A stretch of DNA of 64,000 nt from Deltaproteobacteria bacterium (GCA_017644045.1 JAEPMI010000016.1:62001-126000); one strand, 5' to 3'. Shown: positions 25,233 through 34,373, counted from the stretch's first letter. Program-made: numbers and translations. The notes: generated by a model not told the origin, from the letters alone.

Positions 25233-26164
25233 GTCGCAACGAGGACAAGGTCGTCGTCACCTGCGCGGTGACGGGAGTGCTCGCGAACCGGAAGCAGTGC
25301 GAGGGCATCCCCTACACACCGGTGGAGATCGCGGAGGAGTGCAAGCGGGCATACGACGCGGGCGCGTCCGTGGTGCACATCCACGCGCGCAAGGACGATG
25401 GGTCGCCCACCTACGCGCCCGAGACCTTCGCGGCGATCAAGAAGGAAGTCCGGGAGCGCTGCCCGATCATCCTGAACTTCTCGACCGGCGTGCTCGGCGA
25501 CGACATCGACGAGGTCGTTCGCTACATCGAGGAGAGCCGCCCCGAGATCGGCGCCCTGAACATGGGCACCATGAACTACTCGAAGTACTCGCGGCGCCAG
25601 AAGAAGTTCGTCTTCGACATGGTCTTCCCGAACAAGTACGCGAAGATCACCAAGCTGCTCGAGGCGATGAACCGCGCCGGCGTGAAGCCCGAGCTCGAGT
25701 GCTTCGACAGCGGCCACACCCACGGGAGCTGGCCGCTCTTCGACATGGGGCTGCTGAAGACCCCGGTGCAGTACAGCTTCATCGTGAACGTGCTCGGCGG
25801 CATCCCGCCGACGGTCGAGTCGCTCCAGCTGCAGGCCAAGATCGCCGGTGACGTCGTGCCGGAGGGCAAGGCGTGCTGGGAGGTCATCGGCATCAGCCAC
25901 GGGCACTGGAAGATGCTCGCGAGCGCGCTCGTGCTGGGCGGGAACATCCGCACCGGCCTCGAGGACCATCTCTATCTGCCGAATGGCGAGATGGCGAAGT
26001 CGAACGGCGAGATGGTCGAGCACGCGACGTCGCTCGCGCGGATGACCGGTCGCGAGCCGGCCACCGTGGAAGAGGCCCGCGAGATCCTGGGCCTGCAGCA
26101 CTACGAAGCCGGCCGGCAGGCCGCGGTGGACGTCGGCCACGCGCCCGCCGCCACCCAGGCCTGA
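25229..26164 (+). CDS. BKACE family beta-keto acid cleavage enzyme (DUF849)
   Basis: 311-residue TIM-barrel zinc enzyme. Members condense a beta-keto acid with acetyl-CoA to give acetoacetate and a new acyl-CoA. Seen are VVHIHARKDDG (the two zinc His in HIH), LNFSTG, LNMGTMNY, CFDSGHTHG and WEVIGISHGHW with the substrate-binding Glu. Which keto acid is used cannot be read. ATG 25229 overlaps the marR stop (ATGA). The enoyl-CoA hydratase follows after 2 bases, which fits onward metabolism of the acyl-CoA product. Confidence 0.9.
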   Translation: MSRNEDKVVVTCAVTGVLANRKQCEGIPYTPVEIAEECKRAYDAGASVVHIHARKDDGSPTYAPETFAAIKKEVRERCPIILNFSTGVLGDDIDEVVRYIEESRPEIGALNMGTMNYSKYSRRQKKFVFDMVFPNKYAKITKLLEAMNRAGVKPELECFDSGHTHGSWPLFDMGLLKTPVQYSFIVNVLGGIPPTVESLQLQAKIAGDVVPEGKACWEVIGISHGHWKMLASALVLGGNIRTGLEDHLYLPNGEMAKSNGEMVEHATSLARMTGREPATVEEAREILGLQHYEAGRQAAVDVGHAPAATQA

Positions 26165-26166
26165 CC

Positions 26167-26943
26167 ATGCAGGAGCGAGCCTACGAGACCATCACCGCGA
26201 CCGCGGCCGACGGCGTCGCGACCATCACGCTGAACTTGCCCGAGCGGAAGAACCCTCTCGGGCCGGCGATGGTCAACGAGCTGCTCTACGCGCTCGACGA
26301 CGCCAAGGAAGCGGATGACGTTCGCGTCATCGTGCTGACCGGCGCGGGTAAGGCGTTCAGCGCCGGCGGCGACCTCAAGCAGATGGGCGGCAAGTCCGAC
26401 CTGAAGCCGAAGGGCGACTTCGTCGATCTGATGATGCGCTTCACGCAGCTCGAGAAGCCGACCGTCGCGCGAGTCCCCGGCTACGCGATGGGCGGCGGCC
26501 TCGGGATGGTCGCGGGATGCGACTTCGCCATCGCATGTGAGTCGGCGATCCTCGGCACGCCGGAGATCAAGCGCGGGCTCTTCCCGATGATGATCATGAC
26601 CGTGCTCCAGCAGGTCGTGCCGCGGCGGGAGCTGATGTCGATGATGCTCCTCGGCGAGAAGATGGACGCCGCGCGCGCGAAGGAGCTCGGGCTGCTCTCG
26701 CACGTGGTGCCCGACGACGAGCTGGACTCGGCGACGGCAGAGCTGGCCAGCAAGCTCGCGAGTCAGTCGCCGACGGCGATGCGGATGGGCCTTCGCGCCT
26801 TCCACCACCAGCGCGAGCAGGCGATGGCGGACGCCCTCCCCTACCTGCGCGATCAGCTCTTCGCCCTACTCGGCACCGAGGACGCTCGTGAGGGCTTGAG
26901 CGCGTTCTTCCAGAAGCGCGAGCCCAAGTGGACCGGTCGCTGA
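26167..26943 (+). CDS. Enoyl-CoA hydratase/isomerase family protein
   Basis: 258-residue crotonase-fold enzyme. The oxyanion-hole segments are FSAGGDLKQM and GYAMGGGLGMVAGCDFAIA, and the region around GTPEIKRGLFP carries the family's second catalytic position. Whether it hydrates, isomerises or cleaves is unclear, because the usual catalytic Glu pair is not obvious. ATG 26167 lies 2 bases after the BKACE stop. It is the last gene of the MarR-controlled unit and probably acts on the acyl-CoA formed by BKACE. Confidence 0.9.
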   Translation: MQERAYETITATAADGVATITLNLPERKNPLGPAMVNELLYALDDAKEADDVRVIVLTGAGKAFSAGGDLKQMGGKSDLKPKGDFVDLMMRFTQLEKPTVARVPGYAMGGGLGMVAGCDFAIACESAILGTPEIKRGLFPMMIMTVLQQVVPRRELMSMMLLGEKMDAARAKELGLLSHVVPDDELDSATAELASKLASQSPTAMRMGLRAFHHQREQAMADALPYLRDQLFALLGTEDAREGLSAFFQKREPKWTGR

Positions 26944-26993
26944 CCGAATGCTGAAGCCGAGCGAAGACCCATGACCGGGCCGGGCCCCGCGCC

Positions 26994-27350
26994 TCAGCGC
27001 GGGCCGCAGTCGATGCAGTCGGTGCCGAGGTCGCAGAGCGAGTAGTCGGAGCCCGGGCCGCCGTCGTCGCAGTCGCCGTCGTTGCTGTATTCGCAGGTCT
27101 CGGTGCAGAGCGTCGTGGGCGAGCCGGAGTCGATGCCGAAATCGACGCCGAAGTCCTGGCCGAGGTCGCGACCGAGGTCGACCGGACCGCCCAGATCGCG
27201 CGGGCCGAAGTCGGGGAGCCCGGGGCCGAAGTCCGCGGGCTGTGCGTCCCGCGGCGCGGGGGCAGCGTCGACGGGACCACGGCGGCGCGGATCGCTCTCG
27301 CACGCGATGAGCGCCACGAGGGCGAAGGTAGCGATGATCACGGCTCGCAC
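26994..27350 (-). CDS. Cys-rich lipoprotein with DG-CDDGG repeat-like tail
   Basis: 118-residue predicted lipoprotein. GTG 27350 gives a signal peptide with lipobox LIAC (Cys17). A spacer rich in Asp, Gly, Leu and Pro with repeated DFG/DLG units follows. The last about 37 residues hold eight cysteines with the pattern C-x3-C-x5-DGDCDDGG, then CDLGTDCIDCGPR. This tail resembles the Cys/Asp modules found on myxobacterial surface proteins, probably disulfide-bonded and calcium-binding. Function unknown. It lies 47 bases downstream of recJ. Confidence 0.8.
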   Translation of the reverse strand: MRAVIIATFALVALIACESDPRRRGPVDAAPAPRDAQPADFGPGLPDFGPRDLGGPVDLGRDLGQDFGVDFGIDSGSPTTLCTETCEYSNDGDCDDGGPGSDYSLCDLGTDCIDCGPR

Positions 27351-27397
27351 GGGCGGAGTGATGCCACGAGCCAGGCCGGAACGGTAGCCGTTTGGTG

Positions 27398-29086
27398 TCA
27401 GCCGAGCGCGGTGAGACCGATTTCGAGGGCGTCGCCGCCACGCCAGAGATCGGGCTTGAGGGTGCCGATGGCGGTCACCTCCTTGCCGAGCTCGTCGATG
27501 CGGTGCGCGAGCCGAGGACCGAACGCGCCGACGACCGCGTCGCCATGGCGGAGCCGCAGCTTGAGGTGCTGGCCGTCGCCGACGATGCGGGCCTCCTCGA
27601 CCTTGGCGCCGGGCATGGCGAAGAGGGGCGGTCGGTTCGACTGACCCATCGGCTCGAGGCGCGCGAGGTCCCGGGCGGTGGGCATCGGGAAGTCGTCGTT
27701 GAGCTCGACGTCCACCTCGAGGGCTCGCTCGGAGGCACCCGGCGCGGGCGTCTCGGCGGCGAAGGCCTCGCGGAACTCCTCGATGCGGTCGGCCCGAAGG
27801 GTGACGCCGGCGGCGGCCCGGTGACCGCCGAAGCGGTCGAAGAGCGACGCGCAGCGGGTGAGCGCGGCGTGCAGGTCGATGTCGCCGACGGTTCGGCCGC
27901 TTCCGTGCCCGCGCTCGGAGTCGAGGGCGACGACCACGGAGGGGACGCCGAAGCGATCGCAGAGGCGCGCGGCGGTGATGCCGACGACCCCACGGTGGAA
28001 GCGCTCGGACGCGACCACGACGCCGTGGGTGGGCTCGGGACCCCAGAGGGCTTCGACCTGGGCGATGGCCTCTTCGGTCATCGCGCGCTCGACCGACTTG
28101 CGCTCGTCGTTGACCTCTTCGATCTGCCGCGCGAGGCGCTGCGCCTCGTCGTGGTCGCGCGAACGGAGGAGCGCGAGGGTGAGCGCGGCGTCGCCGAGCC
28201 GACCGGGAGCGTTCAAGCGCGGCGCGAGTCGGAACGCGATCTCCTGCGCGCCGAGCGGTTGGCGCGCCCGCAGGCCCGAGCGATCGCGGAGCGCCTGCAC
28301 GCCAGGGCGGAGCTTCGGTGCGGCGAGCACCTTGAGCCCGGCGCGAACGAGCGCGCGGTTGTCGCCGTCGAGCGGCGCGACGTCGGCGACGGTGCCGAGG
28401 GCGACGAGGTCGAGGTACTGGCGCACGTCGAGCTTCGCGCCGAGTGCGGCCCGAAGACCGGCGACCAGGCTGAGCGCGAGCCCGGCGCTGCAGAGGCCGG
28501 CGTACCCGAAGTCGCAGTCGGGGCGATGCGGGTTGAGGAACGCATTCGCGGGGAGTGGCTCGTCGGGGACCAGGTGATGGTCGACCACGATGACGTCCAC
28601 CCCGCGCTCGCGAGCGCGGGCGATGCGGGGGTGATCGGCCGAGCCGCAATCGCAGGTGATCAGCAGGTGGGGGTCACCCGAGAGACAGCGATCGAGCGCG
28701 GGCTCGGACAGGCCGTAGCCACCCTCGAAGCGATTGGCTGCGTGTGCCTGGACCTCGGCGCCGAGCTTCTCGAGGGCGTCGGCGAGAATGGCGGCGCTGG
28801 TCGTTCCGTCGACGTCGTAGTCGCCGAAGAGCGCGACTCGCTCGCGACGGCGACAGGCGGACGCCAAACGATCGGCAGCCGCGGAGCGGTCCGCCATCAC
28901 CGATGGGTCGCTCAGGTCGGCCAGCCGGGGATCGAGGAACGAGCCGGCGGTGGCGCCGGTGAATCCACGCTGGAGCAACACCTGCGCGGTCGCGGTCCCC
29001 ACGCCCACCTCGGACGCGAGGGCTGCCGCGGCGACGGGGTCGGTGGCGCGCACTTGGTACCCTGATGTCACGTCACGTATCGTCAC
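27398..29086 (-). CDS. recJ: RecJ, single-strand-specific 5'-3' exonuclease
   Basis: DHH-family exonuclease for recombination and mismatch repair, 562 residues. Motifs are FGDYDVDGTTSAAIL, LITCDCGSAD, VVDHHLVPDE (the DHH) and NPHRPDCDFGYAGLCSAG; the DHHA1 part has GSGRTVGDIDLHAAL and FGGHRAAAGVT. Size is normal. GTG 29086 is the outermost start; no clear ribosome site is seen, and an internal GTG near 29077 is possible. In many bacteria recJ follows secD-secF; here they are separated. Confidence 0.94.
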   Translation of the reverse strand: MTIRDVTSGYQVRATDPVAAAALASEVGVGTATAQVLLQRGFTGATAGSFLDPRLADLSDPSVMADRSAAADRLASACRRRERVALFGDYDVDGTTSAAILADALEKLGAEVQAHAANRFEGGYGLSEPALDRCLSGDPHLLITCDCGSADHPRIARARERGVDVIVVDHHLVPDEPLPANAFLNPHRPDCDFGYAGLCSAGLALSLVAGLRAALGAKLDVRQYLDLVALGTVADVAPLDGDNRALVRAGLKVLAAPKLRPGVQALRDRSGLRARQPLGAQEIAFRLAPRLNAPGRLGDAALTLALLRSRDHDEAQRLARQIEEVNDERKSVERAMTEEAIAQVEALWGPEPTHGVVVASERFHRGVVGITAARLCDRFGVPSVVVALDSERGHGSGRTVGDIDLHAALTRCASLFDRFGGHRAAAGVTLRADRIEEFREAFAAETPAPGASERALEVDVELNDDFPMPTARDLARLEPMGQSNRPPLFAMPGAKVEEARIVGDGQHLKLRLRHGDAVVGAFGPRLAHRIDELGKEVTAIGTLKPDLWRGGDALEIGLTALG

Positions 29087-29202
29087 GCAGCGACGGTATC
29101 AGTCTGTGGGCCATCCCACCACCCGAATCGTCAGATCCGCTCTCACTGGAGTCTTGTGGCATAACTTCACGACTGGTCGAGTGTTTCACCCCAATCGGGG
29201 TA

Positions 29203-29821
29203 GTGGAGCGAGTGGAGCACGACGAAGAGCCGAGCGACGGGCCGCCCTCGAGACAGGTGACGCTGCGGCCGATGGCTCGGCTGATCGCCGGGCGCTACCA
29301 GCTGGCAGAACCGCTCGGTCGGGCGGCTATGGGGATGTCTTCGCGGCATTCGACGAACGCACCGAGCGGTCGGTGGCGGTGAAGGTATTCCACCGGTGTG
29401 ACTCCGACGCGCGCACCAAGGTGCGCGCCACGCCGCCCTACTGCCGCCCGAGGTGATCCTGGGCGATCCCGCGGATGTCCGAAGCGACGTCTACGGGGTC
29501 GGTCTCGTGCTCGACGCGATGCTCGCGGGCCGCCACGCGTTCGAGCGGCGCTCGAACTCGGTGCAGACCTTCCACGATGTCCTGGCGGGGAGCGCGCCCC
29601 GACTCGACGTCCACCGCCTCTCCCTCCCGGCCACGGTCGCCGACTTCGTCGCCGCGGCGATGGCCCGCGAGCCCACCGACCGCTTTCGCGACGCGACGGC
29701 GAGGCGCGAAGCGATCCGTCCGGTCCTGGACGCGATGCGCGAGCAGGCGTCGGCCCCGCCACCGTCGATCGAGCAGCCGATCGACGGGTCGCTCCAGCCC
29801 GATCGACAGCGAGTGAGCTGA
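29203..29821 (+). pseudogene. Decayed Hanks-type Ser/Thr protein kinase
   Basis: Kinase pieces survive in three frames. MARLIAGRYQLAEPLGR (from ATG 29272) is the start of an N-lobe. After a one-base loss near 29326 the frame continues as GGYGDVFAAFDERTERSVAVKVFHR, with the glycine loop and VAVK lysine. Everything from there to the activation segment is missing, so the HRD and DFG motifs are gone. TPPY then meets LPPEVILGDPADVRSDVYG across a second one-base loss near 29440, and the C-lobe runs to the stop at 29821. Two indels could be sequencing error, but the missing catalytic core cannot. A GTG at 29203 would start about 23 residues earlier. Confidence 0.8.
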
Positions 29822-29862
29822 GCGAGCTTGACCGGAGTCGCGGCCTTGCCGAGGCTCCGAGC

Positions 29863-32193
29863 ATGCGCTTCTCCTCCCGAACGCCGTTCGCCCTCTTGGT
29901 TCTGTCGCTCGTCGTCGCCTGCGACTGTGGGGACGGCGGGGACCAGTGCACGAGCACGAGTGACTGCACCGGTGCGGACGTGTGCATCGACGGGACGTGC
30001 GTCGAGATGACGCGCGCCGACGGCGGCGACGACGATGCTGGCGGCGAAGACTCCGGGCCACCCGCGGTCTGCGACCTCGGCACGAGCTGCGGGAGCGAGT
30101 GCTGTCGCATGGGGGAGCGCTGCCGAGAGGACGCCTGCGTGCTGGACCTCGGCCCCTGCGCGACCAACGACGACTGCGCGGGCGACAGCTACTGCGAGGA
30201 GAGCTCGATGCGCTGCACGCCCTACGGCGTGCCACCGACGATCACGAACGACCCGGACTGCTCGCGGCCGATCGACATCGGCGAGTTCGAGCCGGCGGAG
30301 CAGTGCCGGTGGGACGGCAGCGACGCGGCGATGCCGACCTGGGCGAACGTCTACAGCGCACCGATGGTGGTCGACTTCGACCTCGACGACGACCCCGACG
30401 TGCTCGCTCCGTCGATCGTGTTCTCGTCGTTCGCGAGCTCCCGCGACGGTGGCGTGCTCCGCATCGTCGATGGCCGCACCTGCGAGACCCAGTTCAGCCT
30501 GACCGACAGCGCCGACCGACTGATCTACGCGAGCAACTTCGCCATCGGCGATCTCGACGCGGACGGGAGCCGCCCGGAGATCGTGGCGTCGGCGCTGCTC
30601 GGTACGGAGACCCCGGGCGGGCTCGTCGCGTTCGAGTACGACGGCGCGGCGTTCGTCCGCCGCTGGTACGGGCGCCGCTGCGACCTGGACGGCGAGCCGC
30701 GACACACGCCCAACGACTGGACCAACAACAACGGCGCGACCATGCACGACCTGGACGACGACGGGGTCCCCGAGATCCTGCTCGGCCGCTTCGTGTACGA
30801 CGCGAACGGGTGCGTGCTGAACCCGGGCCAGAGCTACGACAACTACCTGCGCCTCGGGGTGTTCTCGGTGGTGAGCGACGTCGACGGCGATGGTGAGCCC
30901 GAGCTCGTCTACCCCGACGGCGTCTACTCCTGGAGCGGCACCGATTGGGTCCTCGAGGACTACTGGGCGCCGACCGACGTGGTCGAGGCGCAGCGCTTCG
31001 GGCACGTCGCGGTCGCCGACCTCGGCGACTTCCCGGGCACCAACCCGGGCGACGCGGAGATCGTCGTCAGCGCGGCGCCCTCCCCGACCTCGGCGGCGAG
31101 CGAGACCGGCAGCGTCCGCGTGATGACCCGGACCGGCGCCATCGTCTTCGGCCCCTTCGTCTTGCCGAACGAGCCGGCGCAGGTCGCCGGCCGCGGCGGA
31201 CCACCGACCATCGGCGACTTCGACGGCGACGGGCAGCGCGAGCTCGCGGTCGCGGGCGGCAGCCGGTACACCGTCTTCGACCTCGACTGCGACATCGACG
31301 GTGAGACCGGCGAGGGCTGCGATCGAGTCGCGGGGCTCCCGCGCGGCGTCCTCTGGAGCCGGCCGTCGCAGGACCGGAGCTCGAACGTCACCGGCTCGAG
31401 CGTGTTCGACTTCGACGCCGATGGCGTCGCCGAGGTCGTCTACGGCGACGAGTGCTTCGTGCGCATCTACCGCGGCACCGACGGCGAGGTCCTCTTCAGC
31501 CAGAGCGCCTCGAGCGGCACTGGCTACGAGATGCCGATCATCGCGGACGTCGACGGCGACTTCAACTCGGAGATCGTCGTCGCGATGACCAGCGGCGTGA
31601 GCTGCCCGGCGACCGACCCGATCTACACCGCGGGCACGAGCACCTTCGCCTCGGCGCAGGGCATCGTGGTCTTCCGCGACTCCATGGACCGCTGGGCCGC
31701 GTCGCGCCCGCTCTGGAACCAGCACGCCTATTCGGTCACCCACGTGCGCGACGACGGCACCATCCCCCGCACCAGCGAGTGGGTCGCCAACCACTCCGTC
31801 GCCGACCTCAACAACTTCCGCATGAACGCCCAGGGCGACCTCGACCGCACCGGCGCCGCCGACCTCACCGTCGCCCTCGCCGACGACGTCTGCGGCGCCA
31901 TGGGCGCGACCACCCTGACCGCCCGTGTGTGCAACCGCGGCACCAACCCCGTGCCGGACGGCGCGCGCGTCGTCTTCTACGAGGACGAGGCAGAGACCTC
32001 GATCGCCTGCGAGACCTCGCTCCCGCGACTGCTCGAGGTCGGCTCCTGCACCGAGGTCGGCTGCGACTACACGATCCCGGACGGCGAGATGCCCAGCATC
32101 ACCGTGGTCGTCGACCCGGACGGCGAGGTCTTCGAGTGTCGCGATGGGAACAACCGCGGGGTCATCCCGTCGCTCTTCTGCGGGCTGATCTGA
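29863..32193 (+). CDS. FG-GAP/VCBS repeat lipoprotein
   Basis: 776-residue predicted lipoprotein. ATG 29863 gives a signal peptide with lipobox LVVAC. A Cys-rich segment with two disulfide-type modules (C-x5-CTGADVCIDGTC, about residues 25-45, and CATNDDCAGDSYCEE, about 101-115) precedes a body of VCBS/FG-GAP-like beta-propeller repeats. Examples are VDFDLDDDPDV, IGDLDADGSRPEIVAS, GDFDGDGQRELAV and VFDFDADGVAEVVY, each a calcium-binding Asp-rich loop. The C-terminal domain (CARF-like beta-sandwich) is followed by CRDGNNRG. Probably a surface-exposed adhesion or binding protein. It follows the kinase pseudogene after 41 bases. Confidence 0.86.
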   Translation: MRFSSRTPFALLVLSLVVACDCGDGGDQCTSTSDCTGADVCIDGTCVEMTRADGGDDDAGGEDSGPPAVCDLGTSCGSECCRMGERCREDACVLDLGPCATNDDCAGDSYCEESSMRCTPYGVPPTITNDPDCSRPIDIGEFEPAEQCRWDGSDAAMPTWANVYSAPMVVDFDLDDDPDVLAPSIVFSSFASSRDGGVLRIVDGRTCETQFSLTDSADRLIYASNFAIGDLDADGSRPEIVASALLGTETPGGLVAFEYDGAAFVRRWYGRRCDLDGEPRHTPNDWTNNNGATMHDLDDDGVPEILLGRFVYDANGCVLNPGQSYDNYLRLGVFSVVSDVDGDGEPELVYPDGVYSWSGTDWVLEDYWAPTDVVEAQRFGHVAVADLGDFPGTNPGDAEIVVSAAPSPTSAASETGSVRVMTRTGAIVFGPFVLPNEPAQVAGRGGPPTIGDFDGDGQRELAVAGGSRYTVFDLDCDIDGETGEGCDRVAGLPRGVLWSRPSQDRSSNVTGSSVFDFDADGVAEVVYGDECFVRIYRGTDGEVLFSQSASSGTGYEMPIIADVDGDFNSEIVVAMTSGVSCPATDPIYTAGTSTFASAQGIVVFRDSMDRWAASRPLWNQHAYSVTHVRDDGTIPRTSEWVANHSVADLNNFRMNAQGDLDRTGAADLTVALADDVCGAMGATTLTARVCNRGTNPVPDGARVVFYEDEAETSIACETSLPRLLEVGSCTEVGCDYTIPDGEMPSITVVVDPDGEVFECRDGNNRGVIPSLFCGLI

Positions 32194-32202
32194 TCCGCAC
32201 TC

Positions 32203-32871
32203 ATGCTGCGGTGCACCGCCTGTCGGACTCGGCTCCCGCCAATGAACCTGCTCGACTCACGCGGGCCACGTTCGTGCACTGCGTGCGGAGCGTCGCTCGA
32301 GGTGAGCACCGCTGACGGCGAGCTCACGATCGAGGGACCGTCGCTACCGCCTCTGCCGGACGGGCTCTCAGAGGAAACCGACGGCCGATCGACGACCGGC
32401 TACCGCGAGAGGGATGAGGTGCATCTGGTTCTCCGATGGCAGGGGCCTCGCGAAACGCCTGACCATACCCTCTCGCTACCGCTCGCCGGACTCGTGGCGT
32501 GCTGCGTGGCCAGTGCGGCCTTGAGTCTCTACCTGAGCAAGTTGGTTGCTCAATGGATCTTGGGCGGAGGCTTGGTCGCATTCCTCATCGTGATGGTGGC
32601 CCTCGGTACGCGAAGGGCCCGCTTCGGCCTGCTTCTCGCCGGCCGTGAGATTCGGCGGCTCGGCCCGGTCGAGCGGAGGGCGACGGTCGCCGGAAGCAGC
32701 GAGCTGTGGGTGAGTGGTCCGACCGATGCGGGGTTCACCGTTCGAGCGAAGTCGGAGGACGGTCAAGAGAGTGAGCTGGCAGCTGCGCTCCCATCGAGAA
32801 GGGCCGCGCTCTACGTGGCCGCCCGACTTCGGGCTGCAGTGGTCGGCGCTTCCGGGCAGTCATCGGAGTAG
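32203..32871 (+). CDS. Zinc-ribbon membrane protein, unknown function
   Basis: 222 residues. The N-terminus holds a four-cysteine zinc ribbon (CTAC at 4-7 and CTAC near 25-28), which supports ATG 32203 as start. After a linker, two adjacent hydrophobic segments (about 92-112 and 117-134) suggest a membrane hairpin, followed by a basic cytoplasmic tail of about 85 residues with a beta-rich look. No enzyme motif. Base composition is lower in GC than the flanking genes, which may indicate accessory origin. No ribosome site stands out. Confidence 0.72.
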   Translation: MLRCTACRTRLPPMNLLDSRGPRSCTACGASLEVSTADGELTIEGPSLPPLPDGLSEETDGRSTTGYRERDEVHLVLRWQGPRETPDHTLSLPLAGLVACCVASAALSLYLSKLVAQWILGGGLVAFLIVMVALGTRRARFGLLLAGREIRRLGPVERRATVAGSSELWVSGPTDAGFTVRAKSEDGQESELAAALPSRRAALYVAARLRAAVVGASGQSSE

Positions 32872-32906
32872 ACCAATACCAGCCAAGTTCCGCGCCAGCC
32901 GGACGG

Positions 32907-33359
32907 TCACCCGTCATCAAGGAAGAAGTAGATCTCCAGTCCCGCAGCGACCCTCACCTCACGGTCTCGATAAGGCGCGAAGAACGGCTGCTCGGCGAAC
33001 CAGAGAGCCACGTCATCCTCGGACAGCGACCAAAGCATCAGCTGCTCGGTGGTCCCATCTCCACGGGACTCGGCGTACATGCGAAGCGGGCGGCGTTGCT
33101 CGAGGTCCACCCACTTGGGCCGGTACACCGAGAGTGCGAGCGGGCGGGCGGACATCAGTCGATCCGTCAGGTCGGCCAAGCTCCCTGGAGTTGGCGGAGG
33201 GTTGGGACGAAACCAGTCAATGCGCTCCATCATCACGGTTCCATCGACCGGGCTGAGCAATCGCTCGATCCTCGGCTCCGAAAGCGGCGAGTGCCACTCG
33301 GCGCATATCTCGTCGACAAAGGAGGGCGTGGTGATGAGAAGCAAGCCAGACTGCGACAC
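32907..33359 (-). CDS. Small orphan protein, divergent to ankyrin protein
   Basis: 150-residue protein of unknown function. GTG 33359 is chosen because GGAGAG stands 7 bases upstream; a longer frame to 33605 would run antisense through the ankyrin gene. The sequence is rich in Trp, Pro and Glu (EWHSPLSEPRIERLL, RIDWFRPNPPPTPGSLADL, ESRGDGTTEQLMLWSLSED) and ends in a hydrophobic strand plus acidic tail. It faces the ankyrin gene with only a 33-base gap. A toxin-immunity or defence pairing is conceivable but unsupported. Confidence 0.62.
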   Translation of the reverse strand: MSQSGLLLITTPSFVDEICAEWHSPLSEPRIERLLSPVDGTVMMERIDWFRPNPPPTPGSLADLTDRLMSARPLALSVYRPKWVDLEQRRPLRMYAESRGDGTTEQLMLWSLSEDDVALWFAEQPFFAPYRDREVRVAAGLEIYFFLDDG

Positions 33360-33392
33360 GGGGATGCTCTCCGGTGGGAACGTGAGAAGACG

Positions 33393-34373
33393 ATGAGTGC
33401 TTTGCAAGAGATCATTGGACTGATCGAGCAGGGCCGGCGCGCCGTGGCCGTGAATCGATTGCGGAGGACCCACTTGTCCACCGACGATCGAAACGCAGTG
33501 CTCGACGCGTGCGTGCGACATGACGCGCCAATTGTTGCCGATCTCGCCCTGGGAGAGCACCGGATCGAAGGAGTCGAGCCCCATCCCTTGCTCGACGCAC
33601 TTCACGCGGGGAGCGCCGCAGTCGCCAACTTACTACTTCGAAGACCGGACACGCCCACCGACGTGCTTCGGCGAGCGAAAGCGATTGCGCCCGACGAGTG
33701 GTTGGTCGAGCAGCTCGACGACGAGATCGTACGCCGCCAGCTCGCAAGGCGTCGGGCTTCCGCGCCGTCCATGGACGAGCAACTCGCTGAGCGGATCTTC
33801 GAGGCCCTCGGGGACGGGGACACCGCCCCCCTCGAACGAGCTCTGGACCAAGGCCTGGACCCGAACTCTCTCATCGGTTCGGACTCGCTGCTCAGTCTGA
33901 TGATGTGGGGGCCACAGCTCGCTGGCGCCGCGATGCTGCTGCGCCGGGGAGCATCGGTATCCGCTCCGGCCAACGAGGAGTTGCTCTCGCAGACCGCAGG
34001 GATGGGGAGCGCGGCGGGGGTGGCGCTGCTGCTGAAGCACGGCGCGGATCCCAACTCCGAGGACGGGCGGGCCGCCGTCGCGGGCGCCATCCGGTCGCTC
34101 AACCCACTGCCCACGCTTCGTGTGCTGCTTCGGGAGGGCGCCGACCCAGATGGCACCGTCGAAGGGAGGAGTCGACCCATGACGCTCGCCGCGGAGGCCG
34201 GACGCCCCGACCTGGTAGAGCTCCTCCTGGAGCACGGTGCGAAGGACTCGCTCGAGCTGCGAATGACCGCGTTCTACAACGAGCCCGCGGCAAAGCGGCT
34301 GCGACGGACGACCAACGGTCTCGTCACCGGGCTGGGACTCAGGCAAGGCCCTCTCGGCGACGCGGACGAGTGA
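33393..34373 (+). CDS. Ankyrin-repeat protein
   Basis: 326 residues. The N-terminal about 130 residues are alpha-helical and unrecognised. From about 135 on there are four or five ankyrin-like repeats, best seen in LAGAAMLLRRGASVSAPANE, GVALLLKHGADPNSEDG, LPTLRVLLREGADPDGTVEG and RPDLVELLLEHGAKD. It is cytoplasmic, with no signal peptide. ATG 33393 has GAGAAG upstream. Likely a protein-protein interaction module whose partner may be the divergent orphan at 32907-33359. GC is visibly lower than in the core genes. Confidence 0.8.
   Translation: MSALQEIIGLIEQGRRAVAVNRLRRTHLSTDDRNAVLDACVRHDAPIVADLALGEHRIEGVEPHPLLDALHAGSAAVANLLLRRPDTPTDVLRRAKAIAPDEWLVEQLDDEIVRRQLARRRASAPSMDEQLAERIFEALGDGDTAPLERALDQGLDPNSLIGSDSLLSLMMWGPQLAGAAMLLRRGASVSAPANEELLSQTAGMGSAAGVALLLKHGADPNSEDGRAAVAGAIRSLNPLPTLRVLLREGADPDGTVEGRSRPMTLAAEAGRPDLVELLLEHGAKDSLELRMTAFYNEPAAKRLRRTTNGLVTGLGLRQGPLGDADE

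Noticed and set aside
32907-33605. Longer version of the minus-strand orphan (start at 33605)
   Set aside because: It would overlap the ankyrin gene antisense by more than 200 bases; GTG 33359 has a good ribosome site.
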